Part shown: positions 27,901-39,900 of the stretch, in pieces
Position numbering within the stretch: position 1 is the stretch's first letter
Layout: each line of letters begins with the position of its first letter
Assembly (NCBI GenBank): GCA_030220185.1
Contig: JASPKZ010009890.1
Span: 99,411 to 163,410 of the forward strand
Source of the DNA: Diploptera punctata
Taxonomy: Eukaryota; Arthropoda; Insecta; Blattodea; Blaberidae
Direction: 5' to 3'
Length of the DNA stretch: 64,000 nucleotides
Translations under genes and position numbers: made by a program
Notes under the pieces: model-generated
Database searches by the model: none
Seen by the model: the letters and a program-made list of their open reading frames with translations, nothing else
Told to the model about the DNA's origin: nothing

Positions 27901-30900
27901 TCAGGCAAAAATTTTTCTCTTTACCATTGATTTACAATAATTTAATTGTGTTCATTAATTTACTTATTTCTATGATAGTAATAGCTTTAGCTTCTCAATA
28001 TTAATTTATTTATATATATTTAAATTAATATTGGGAAGTAAACTTTATGAGGTTATATCATTAATAGTGAGTGGAGAACATATTTTTATCGACTCACCTC
28101 ATATGATTTCAAATTTTTTTTATACCGACGGTTGCAGACAATATCATGTCCTTCTTCAGTCATGGCTTCCACTGACGAAATTCTGTGATTGTCATTAGAG
28201 AAATCACCAAATCACAGAATTTCATCAGTGGAAGCCATGACTGAAGGCGGACATGATATTGTCTGAAACCGTCGGTATAAAAAAAATGTGAGATCATATG
28301 AGGTGAGTCGATAAAAATATGTTCTCCACTCACTATTTTCAGTCTGTTCATCTTACCTCTGTATTAATGTTAATTTGTTCTTGAATATGTTTCGATTAGC
28401 TTCTTATCATCCTCAGCATCTTGGCCAGATGATTAGAAGCTAATTGAAACGTGTTCAAGAACAAATCAACATTAATATTGAGGTAAGATAAAGTGACTAA
28501 AAGTAATTTAATTAAAAGAACCTTAAAATATTACTTCCTAAAATAAAATCATAATATGAACTCCAGTCGTGAAAGCCTAAGTCAGTATAATAACTGTTTT
28601 GCTTCTGTGCATTCAGCTTTTGCACCAACTACCAACATTCATACAGTAGAAGAAAATTCTCTTCATTTTCCTCATCTTCTTTGTGTTTAGTCCTAGTCCT
28701 AGAAGTACTGATACATTAAGATGTTCTCAAGTCATCTCTTCCTTGGATGATCCAGTGATCTCTTGCCATGTTATTGATACTGTGTGATACTTGTTTTATT
28801 CATACTGTCAAGGTGTTCCTGTAAATTTCTCTGGTAATCATGAATATGGTTTGACACCAGTATCACATTTATATGATCCAATATATATTCACTAGTTTTC
28901 TGATCTGATTTGGTGAAGCCTATGGTCTAACTCACAAACCTCTTATCATTAGCTTTAAATAAAACCTAAACTCTATAGTCAAATAAATTTAAAAAGAACA
29001 AAAATAGCATTTGGTGTTTCATAGCAGAAAATTCTAAATGTTGATGACATAATTTGTATTGTTATATAGTAACATGTCCACCGCTGTGGTCTCGAGGCAG
29101 CATGCCGCCTTGTCAAGCAGCGGGCCCGGGTTCAATCCCCGGTCAGGGCAGTTTTTCTGGGTGAGGTTTTTATCGGGGTTTTTCCTCACCTGTAAGACAA
29201 ATGTCAGGAAAACTTTAAGGCCCAAACGGTCCCCAAAATCATATGGCCATCATCATCATATAATCATCATTACCCTTCACCGGTATGGAAAGCAATGGGA
29301 AGCTACCACACCTATAATTCCCTAGTAAAGCTGCAAGCATAGTATGAAAATGCTATGATTGCAGTGAAGGGCCTGCCTTCGGGCAGAATTACTGTGGATG
29401 GATATAGTAACATCTTTTTATTGTATTGTGGTAGACCAAATGTTGCACTTCAATTATAAGTTAATTAGTTAGAAAACCTTTTCTCTCTCTTATATTTCTC
29501 TGTTAAGTTTCTATACATTATTTTCAAGACAAAAACTATGGCGTTTCAAGGGAAAATACCGATACAAACTAAAATTGTTATTAACAACAATATAATAGAA
29601 CAAGTTAATAACTTTACTTATCTTGGCTGCAATCTTTCCTATGACACATGTAAAGACATAGACATAAAATTGGTCAAATTTCAAAAACTTATAGGAACAA
29701 TAAAAAGCATTCTTTTCCGAAAAGTACGTCCAGATACAATTCTAAAATTTTATAAAACAATGGCTCTTTCAACTCTACTTTATGGTTCTAAAACCTGGAC
29801 TCTTACTACAGGTAAATTAAATAGGATAGTAGCTGCAGAAATGAAGTTATTAAGACCTTTAACGGGTTATACACTTTATGATCACATGTGTAATGAAGAT
29901 ATCCGCAAAGCTCTCAACACACCAGCAATAACTGAAATCATTCTAAAATATCAAAATAATTGGCATGAACACCTTCTTAGAATGCCAAACAATAGACTAC
30001 CTCTGCAGCTATTGAACTACAGATCCACAGGGCGAAGAGACCCAGGAAGACCTAAGAAGAGATGGAGGGATCAATTTCTTTCCTGAAGCAGAACAGGCCA
30101 ATGGCCTAATCCATGCCTGCCATTGATGATGATGACATTATTTTTCATACATTCAAAAGTGTCATTGAAATTCTTACTCCTGTTTATTTTATTTTCACTT
30201 CTTATGGAACATTGTATTTGGTTGTATAGTGTATATAAGATAATGGCAAGACCAGTTCTCTGCTTTACAAGCAAGGCATGGACCCTGAGAAAAAGTGATG
30301 AAAGTAGAGTTACAGTTAGTAAGAAGATGAGGTTCATGCGCTGAATAACAGGCTGCATCAGATGAGATGATGACATCCTTGAGGAATTCAATTTGGTGCC
30401 CATAATAGATTACAATTACATCCAACAGTATAAATAGAACTGGTATCAACATGTGGATCAAATCTTCACAGCCAGGATTCCTAAGCCAATTTTAAAGTAC
30501 CAACCAAATGTTAGAAGATCACATTAGGAAGGCATAGGAAGATATGGTTGGGAATTTTTTTGTAGATGATAACAATCCTGTCAGAACTACAACATGGAAA
30601 GAAGATTACGATGATGATATGACAAAAATTATTATTAAATGATCTTGTCTAAAGCATGATGCCTTTGAACTGAGGATACTCTCAGGTCCAAGTCCCCATG
30701 GGGGAAGACATTTTCTCATGGAGTTTTGGCCAATGTATGGAACTGGTGTCCACCAATATTGTGAGAAATTTGGGTAGCTACAATTAGCAAGTTGGCCGCA
30801 GTGGACTAGTGTTATGTTCTTTGCCTCTATACTGGTTTTGGCCTTGGTTTATGTTGTACTGTAAACAAAGTCACAAAAGGTATCCTTCTGCAGGCATCTG

Positions 30901-33900
30901 TGATTGGCGGAGTGATGGTACTATTTTACGTGTCATCTGACCTGCTGTCTAATTCCAGTGGCATTATACTTTTCACCAAAACTTAAGAACCTTGCCTCAC
31001 ACCACTACCTCAAGTCAGCTATTAGCGATACTTTCAAAGCCTTTTGCTGTAAGCATTTCAGCATCTTATTGCAGGACAATTGTTGCTTTTCTTCACAGGT
31101 ATTTAAAAGCAGGATAAGAAGGGTTGCTTTTTGTTCACTGGAATTTATGAGTGGAAAAGAGAAGGGGTGAGTCCAAGGTATTTCCTGGAAATGAGGTTCT
31201 AAAGTTTTGGCAAAAACTGTAATTTATCAAAGTCGCATGCATCTACAGTCTACACGTATTTTAGAAATTATATAAATATTCCCGGTGGGGTCAGGATTTT
31301 AAACTGACCCAAACTTTCTGGCGGCACTATGGCCCTGGGGTCGACTCAGCCTCTAACGTAAATGAGTACCAGACGCTTGTTCTGGGGGTAAAGGCAGCCG
31401 TCATGCAGGGCTGACAACCCGGCTGACATCAAGTGCCGATTGTCTAGAAAAAAGTGGGAGCCTTAACCTCCTATTACCCCAAGGGCCTCCTGAGGCCTGT
31501 CGTGGGATCACTTTACTTTATTTAAAATAACAAACTTGATTAGGCTTAAATGTTTTTCAATTAAATTTGGAATAGGGAAGCGGCAAAATAGTTATGCTGC
31601 TAATACACATGATGTTTAGTATTCAACACGAGCAGCCATGTTGGAATAACTGAATATCCCTCTTCATCTGCGCGATATGTTGTTTTATTTAAATTTATAT
31701 AAATTTATACCTAATATTCACCATTGTCATTTTTTCATATGTTATATTGTGTTTTATTACTTTATTATTATTTTTGTGATAATTTTGTTCATACATAGTA
31801 GTTATATAAAATGTAGATTTGTCAGGGAACTATGTTTTCATCTATGCTGCTGGACAACGATGTCATTAGGTTCATGTGGCCAATGAAATCACACTTTACC
31901 ACATGCTTCTGTTTACATTACAACCTAAACTAAGGCCGAAAGAAGTATAATTCTGAGGATGCGGGTTCAAACCCAGGAATATTAATACAACTAAGCTGTA
32001 ATGCTAATATTACAATTTTTATGTAAATTTATACACTCGTGCTGAATGATTAATTAATTTTTGAAGAGAAAAATTTTCATCTGAAATGAAATACCCAGAT
32101 AGCATAGTTGATTAGTGCACTAATACATAGAACTAGAGATCTTGAGTTCGTTCAGTATAAGTGCATAAATTCACATAAAACCTCACATTAAAAAATGTTC
32201 TAGAGAAAATATTCACATTTTCTTTTATGCTATTTTCTTCTCTTTTGTCAAGTTTGGCATTAAACACTTCATCACTGTGGCCAACTGATCATGTATTTGA
32301 GTTTTTATTTATTTATTACTTAACAGTATTACTATTTTAGCAGGAAAGTGTATCAGATTTGAAATCTGAAAATATAATAATGTTATTGCAATATTATTGT
32401 TACATTTTTTTTAAATCTTACTTCAAAGTATGTCTTTGCTTTCCACCTCTTTACTTAGAATTTTTGTAGACATTACAATGTATGTATTTACATTTTTTTT
32501 CAGGGTTGTGCTGTAGAACTTACAGAAGGGATGATAGCAGATCTTGAAATAGATTTATTTTCAGGCCCTAGTCCATTTAGCATGTTCAGGCTATGCAGGG
32601 CTTATATTGATAAATATGAAAAGGTTAGTTAAATAATAATATTTTATTCTTTATAGAGATATGAGAAATAGTGTAAGATAAAGAGATAAGCTGAGATAAA
32701 GGGAGAGAAAGTACCTAAGGGTCGAATCTATGGACGCATTAGACCGTAAAAGGGTGTTCTCTGCTGAGAAAGTTGTATCCTAATACGATTTGCTTACTCA
32801 GAAATCTATTCATGCGATAATAATTGTTGAAATTTGTAAGCTACCTGACGAGGTAACTTAAGATAGAAACTTATCGTGAGAATCCCGAAGGGAACCGATG
32901 GTAACCGATGTAGTTTGAAACCTTGCCGCGTACCTTGCTGCTTTATACAAGATGTCGGACCTTGAAGATTTCGATCATGTTTTCGGTAGGTATACGCGGA
33001 GAAGAGGAATTTGATAGAGGCTACCAAAGAATTCAACTGGAAGAACAGGAGAATCGGCGTAATATTGCGCGACGCAGACGTCGTTGTATACGGTATTATT
33101 TGCGGGACGCAAGCGTAAATGCGTTCCTCTATAGCAGACGATAATAACGGAAGTGGTTTTATCGCTGAGAATTCTGGGTAATTTCTTGCCAATATTACGA
33201 ATTCGACGACTTTCATGCATGACCAGTTAATGGGTAGCTAATTCGATCTTTGCACTTGCTCACGGTGAGTCAGCTCACCAGTGATTGGAAGTAATTTGAG
33301 TAGAGACTAATGTATTTGCATGCGGCCCTAAGTGATAGATTTAGGTTGTATGCAAGAACACACTCATGCGTAAAAGATGTACTCAGGTATAAATCATTCA
33401 GATTCCCACTTGCAAAGATGCATTCCAGTCTCAGGAATCTGTTCATGCGATAAATAATTGCCAATTTGAGTGGAAATTTTTTAGTCATCAGCTGACCCAA
33501 CTTACTGCATTCAAGCGTGAAATTATGAGCAACTTGCCATAATATGACTGCTTCAATGTTATATTATTTTTTTTTTAATTTCATAAAATATTTGTGTCAA
33601 ATTTATGTCATTATTGTCTGTTAAGACTTATGTCTCTTATTTTAAATAAATAGTTTGTTAATACTATATCTTTCTTGAAATATGTTGCAAACGTTTTGAG
33701 GCTAGGCCTAATAATACATATGAAACTTGGTTAAAAATAATCTTTATATAAATGAATTAATGAATTTTCTATTATTTTGTATGTAATTATAGTTTGTTAC
33801 ACATGAGTTTAAGCCTTATTGGCACTTTAATTTGTTAAACAAATAATAATGAATTACATAACAGTATTTTTACTTAGGTTTTAATGGGACGATAATATGA

Positions 33901-36900
33901 ATATCAAAGAATTAATAATTTATCTTTTAAAAAATCGGTATCGAACGAAAATCTAAATTAATGATTTTTCTATTATTTCATATGTAATTATAGTAAGTTA
34001 CATGTGAGTTTAAGACTTATTGGCACTTTTGTTTGTTAAATAATTAATAATGAAGTACATAACAGCATTTTTACTTGGGTTTTAATGGGGCGATAATACA
34101 AATATTTAATAATTTTTTATTAAAATAAATGGGTATCAAACGGTAGACTAAACTAACAATTTTGCTCATCATGATAACAAAGATTATTTATAATGAGGAT
34201 GGTTATTTAAACAAATTTTACGAGAAATTAGTTTATGCCTATTTTTCAATTTTTTTAGAGACTTTCATACTATGAATATGTGTGTACATTTTGCAAAATG
34301 GTGTATGGCAATTAATTTTGCTAAAGAATCGTCATTCACGAGTTATGCTTGATAGGGGTATTTCATTATATCCCAGTATAAAATAATCAAATTACTAAAA
34401 AATCTATCTCATACTATGTATATATGTGTACATTTTGCATATCCCAGTATAAAATAATCTATCTTTGTTATCATAGAGAGCCTAAACTTTTTCCACTGCA
34501 TTATAACTCTGTCAACTATAGCAATCAGGTATTTTTTAAAATTTACACAAGTTAGTACGAGGGTGGATCAAATATAAACCGGAATTTGTATCTGGAGGCT
34601 CTGGTAGCAAACTGCAAAGGTTGCGGTTTGGAGGGGATGGCAAAAGTGTGTTGGAAATGCAGGAGACTATGTAGAAAAATGAGGTAGTGGTTTTGTATTT
34701 TTTTGTTAATTCAATAAAATTGTAAACAATAATTCCGGTTTATATTTGATTCACCCTCGTAGATAAACTCTGTATGATTTTTTTTCAACAGACATAAAAA
34801 TCTTTGGAAATATTGCAGTTATGTAACACTTGGCACAAATGGGTTAATATCCCTATCAAACAACAGTACAGTATATTTGCTTATGCAATTAATCCAGATA
34901 TTTGGTACCTACTTAATCTCCAATTCCAAGGCACAAGAAGTCTAGAAGGCTCTTGGCCTAACTTACACAAGTTAGTACGAGGGTGGATCAAATATAAACC
35001 GGAATTTGTATCTGGAGGCTCTGGTAGCAAACTGCAAAGGTTGCGGTTTGGAGGGGATGGCAAAAGTGTGTTGGAATGCAGGAGACTATGTAGAAAAATG
35101 AGGTGGTGGTTTTGTATTTTTTTGTTAATTCAATAAAATTGTAAACAATAATTCCGGTTTATATTTGATTCACCCTCGTAGATAAACTCTGTATGATTTT
35201 TTTTCAACAGACATAAAAATCTTTGGAAATATTGCAGTTATGTAACACTTGGCACAAATGGGTTAATATCCCTATCAAACAACAGTACAGTATATTTGCT
35301 TATGCAATTAATCCAGATATTTGGTACCTACTTAATCTCCAATTCCAAGGCACAAGAAGTCTAGAAGGCTCTTGGCCTAACTTACACAAGTTAGTACGAG
35401 GGTGGATCAAATATAAACCGGAATTTGTATCTGGAGGCTCTGGTAGCAAACTGCAAAGGTTGCGGTTTGGAGGGGATGGCAAAAGTGTGTTGGAAATGCA
35501 GGAGACTATGTAGAAAAATGAGGTGGTGGTTTTGTATTTTTTTGTTAATTCAATAAAATTGTAAACAATAATTCCGGTTTATATTTGATTCACCCTCGTA
35601 GATAAACTCTGTATGATTTTTTTTCAACAGACATAAAAATCTTTGGAAATATTGCAGTTATGTAACACTTGGCACAAATGGGTTAATATCCCTATCAAAC
35701 AACAGTACAGTATATTTGCTTATGCAATTAATCCAGATATTTGGTACCTACTTAATCTCCAATTCCAAGGCACAAGAAGTCTAGAAGGCTCTTGGCCTAA
35801 CTTCCGGCTTCACAACCACATGTGTAAATCACAGAGGTGGACGAACATCTGGCCAGTATAAGGGTGACATATAGTCAACATGTCAAGTCCCCAGTCATTA
35901 TAGCTGGTTTTCTCAATCTGGAATTGCTACTTATTGTAGCTACCCAAATTCCAACAATGCTGGGTGGGCATCAGTCCCATGTTAGTCGAACATAATTGAA
36001 AAAAAAAAAATCTGTTCTCATGGGGATTCAGTTATGCACCAAGGCATGATGTGTTAAACTGCTTGGCTGTACACAGAACTACCCACTTAATCTTGTAATT
36101 ATACAGGGTGGACCGCTCGAATGGACCTAATTTCAATTGCTTGTTACTGGCAAACGGTTGAAGATAGAAACTTAAAACAACGTTCATAGTACAGAAAAAC
36201 TCACCAAGTTTCGAATCCTGTCGGTAGATGGCACAAAGATACGTTTCTCGTTCTTAGATTTAATTGTTTGTGAAAATGGCGACTCCGCAGATGAAAGCGC
36301 AAGCTGTTTTGTGGTATGCGGAGTTTAAATCAATCATTAGAGTTCAAAGGGAGTTCCGGCGTGTGTTTAACCGTGATGCTCCAACTGCTAGAAGCATAAA
36401 GAAGTGGCGTGATACATTATTAGCTACAGGATCTGTGTTGCAGAAGCATGGTGGTGGTCGCAGAGCATCCGATGAAATGGTAGCAAATGTTCAAGCCGCA
36501 TTTGAGCGAAGCCCCCGGAAGTCATTAAGAAGAGCTTCGCGGGAACTTCAAATACCAAAATCGACATTACAACGGATTGTCCACAAACGCCTCAAACTGC
36601 ACGCATATAAAATGCAGTTAGTGCAACGTCTGGAGCCGAATGACATGCCGAAACGAGTGGAATTCGCCAATACGATGCTGGACCCGTCTCGGCGCTGATC
36701 CTGACTTCATGACCAAGATTTTCTTCTCGGACGAAGCCACTTTCCATTTGTCAGGCAAGGTAAACCGGCATAATGTGCGGATCTGGGGATCGGAGAATCC
36801 TCACGCTATTCAAGAGCATGTTCGTGATAGTCCGAAGATGAATGTTTGGTGCAGTTTGTCACATAATAAGGTCATTGGACCGTTTTTCTTCGCCGAGAAA

Positions 36901-39900
36901 ACTGTTCGTGGTACCACATATCATTTTTGACATGCTGGAGCAGTTCTTCTTTCCACAAATTGAACAACTGCAGCCTAACATCGTTTTCCAGCAAGATGGT
37001 GCTCCTCCCCACTGGTCCAATGAAGTTCGTATGACTTTGGACAACATTTTCCCTGGCCGTTGGATTGGTAGGGGAGGACCAATCGCGTGGCCCCCGAGAT
37101 CTCCCGATTTAACACCACTGGATTTCTTTCTCTGGGGCTATGTCAAAGATAAAGTTTACACCACCCCAGTCAAAGACCTTCGTGATCTTCGTGAGCGCAT
37201 CATAGAGGCTATTGAGAACATTCCAAAAGACATACTCCAACGTACTTGGCAAGAAATTGTTCATCGCTTTGATATCGTCACAGTGACTGCTGGGGCTCAT
37301 ATAGAGATGTGGTGATCTGGATATCAAAAACTTGGTGAGTTTTTCTGTAATATGAACGTTGTTTTAAGTTTCTATCTTCAACCGTTTGCCAGTAACAAGC
37401 AATTGAAATTAGGTCCATTCGAGCGGTCCACCCTGTACTTCTTATATGAGATTTTAATAGCTCAAAAAAAATTTAAAAAATACTACCTTATCAGGTTTTA
37501 AATTCAGGTCTGCAATCAACAGGCTGGTGTGTTACCATCTGACCTACCATTAAGAATATTTGGTTAATGCAGATATATGGAATTAAACAGTGTTACTAAT
37601 ATGCAGTGTGCCACATTACACCTTTGTTCACTACAGCATAATTATACAAACAGAGCAAATCCACATCATTTTCAAATTCATAACATTTGCATAAAGGAAA
37701 AAAAATGTTAATTTAGCACTTAGTAAATCTTATTTTAAAAAATATATATATATTTGTCATAAAACAGAAGTTTTTTAAATTTTGTGATAAACAATTTATT
37801 AAATTTTAACATCCATTTCTGAATCTAGGCATAACTGTAGTAGATTCTAATATTATTAATATCCATATTTTATAGTAAGAAATAAACTCAGGAGTCAGAC
37901 AAGGTTGTGGCCTCTCCCCTCTACTTTTTAACATATATATTAATGCCATTGTAAAAGACTTTAGAGTAACAAAACACGGAAGTATCACTATCAATAGAAA
38001 TTTAAAATTAGATATAATAATGTTTGCAGGTGATCTTGTTTTATTAGCAACATTTGAAGATGATTTACAATGGTCAGTACATAATTTAAATTTGATAGCC
38101 CAGAAATATTCAATGGAAATATCTACCAATAAAACTAAAATAATGGCCTTTTGTGGAAAATCCCCAATACCAAGCAAAATTTGTTTAAATAACAAAATTT
38201 AGAGAGAGTTAATGAGTTTACTTATTTAAGATATGAACTCTCTTTTGTTGAAAATGTGGATTTATCAGAGAAAATTGTGAAATTCAACAAATCAATGGGA
38301 ATCATTAATAGAGTTTTAAAATCTTCATTAGTGCAAAAATCAACTCGTACTCGTCTTTATCAAATAATGGCTCGACCAGTCCTATGTTATGGGAGTGAAG
38401 CGTGGACTATAAGGACAAGAGATGAAAGCAGACTAACAGCTTGTGAGATGAGATTTATGCGCCGAACAGCTGGCTACACCAAATGGGATCAAAAGAAAAA
38501 TGTAAAAATCCTTCAAGAACTTAATGTGTCACCAATACTGGACTACATCTCCAGATATCAGCTAAACTGGAAGGAACATGTCTCAAGAATGGCTAGATTA
38601 AGGATCCCCAAGGCAATAATGAACTACTGTCCAAATGGGAAATGGTCACTTGGTCATTGAAAAGATAGCACGAAAACCACTTTCTCAGGCCGTAACAGTT
38701 CTTTTACGACTAATACCTGGCAGGATGATGATGATGATATTTTATTTTTAAGAAAATAACAAATAGAAACTCTTTATGTAATGGTTTAACCTTTTGACTG
38801 CCGAGTTTCCCTTTTGCCAGCTGGGCTGTGGGTGCCAGGGTTTTAAATTTAAAGTACTACACCATACTATATAATATAAACCTATATAAAGTATAATTTA
38901 CTGTCTACATGCCATGCTAAATTGAATTATATACTTCAATTAATATTGGGAAGTAAACATGAGGTTATATCATTAATAGTGAAGAACATAATAATTAAAT
39001 GAATCGTGATTTTTTCTTACCTCATACATCTATGTTTTTTAAACACAGCACTGCAGTATCGGCGACACTTTGTCGTCACAAAGTGTCGCCGATACTGCAG
39101 TGCTGTGTTTAAAAAAACATAGATGTATGAGGTAAGAAAAAATCACGATTCATTTAATTAGTATTAATTGAACCTCATAATGTTAAAAATTCCCAAATTT
39201 AATATATAAAAGTGAAGAACATATTTTAATCGACTCACCTCATACATTTTCAAACCGTCGGTATCAAAGAAGTTTGAAAATGTATGAGGTGAGTTGATTA
39301 AAATATGTTCTCCACTCACTATTAATTCACTATTATACATTTATTTGAAGGTTAGGCGGTGTTGCTTCCACTTGTAAAGATCCCAGGTTCGAATTCAACA
39401 CGGTGTCTTTATTAAAATGTGTTATCATTATCACTAAAACATTTTTCCTATTGAATAATTTTGATGGCATTAACACTAAACACTTATAATATTAAATATT
39501 GTTCAACATTTTGTATGGTCCTGGGTTCAAATCAATTCCAGTCAAAAAGCTGTTTTATGCCACGTGTTTCTTCTGGCGCGACATGCTCACCACTGTCACT
39601 CACACCCTGTTCATTTAGGTCTACATCACGTGCTTTACTATTTACAGGCTTAGATTGTAATAATATTCTCTTAGAAATAGGACTACTATCATATTCGTCA
39701 AACGAATAATCATTTGATGAACTGTTACTGTCACTCTCATCTTCTGATAAAACTGACACAATAAACTCGCGTATTGTATTTTCGTCAACTTCGAGACATG
39801 AATCACTGTGTTTCAAAGCATGACCTACCCCTTGGCCAGGTATCGTTTCAACTAAAAATAAAATAAATAAAGAGAAAATACTGAAATTGTAATATTCCAT

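Larger units (their letters stand above)
26021..28006 (+). repeat. tandem array, six units of 324 bp each with a tRNA-like sequence
   Basis: Units start TCTATGATAG at 26021, 26345, 26669, 26993, 27321 and 27645, with a partial seventh at 27969. Units are nearly identical; differences seen are a GGCA duplication at 27253-27260 and TTCT to TTTC at 27811-27817. Each unit has about 190 bp of unique sequence, then a tRNA-like element and a poly-T stop. The array breaks off into a PLE end at 28006. Confidence 0.95.
34545..35813. repeat. 420-bp tandem triplication containing a MITE
   Basis: Three near-identical 419-420 bp units. Each is one mariner-type MITE plus a ~218-bp segment (CTTTGGAAATATTGCAGTTA through CTCTTGGCCTAACTT). 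The unit junction gives repeated open frames that have no independent coding support. Confidence 0.92.

Noticed and set aside
26211..27906. Cluster of six functional tRNA genes
   Set aside because: C at position 33, an extra base before the D-arm and a T-stem mismatch in each copy; the flanking unit is a satellite-like repeat.
26021..28006. CRISPR-like array
   Set aside because: Units are 324 bp with no variable spacers, in an insect intron.
32806..33220. Minus frames of 136 and 81 aa
   Set aside because: Antisense to the MSDLED frame of the Harbinger-like MITE; same pattern at 17448-17770.
34804..35861. Repeated open frames of 60-110 aa in the tandem array
   Set aside because: They are the same spacer-MITE junction read three times and cross MITE ends; no support for a protein.
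39349..39405. tRNA gene near CCCAGGTTCGAATTC
   Set aside because: Only a B-box-like word; no acceptor or anticodon stem.
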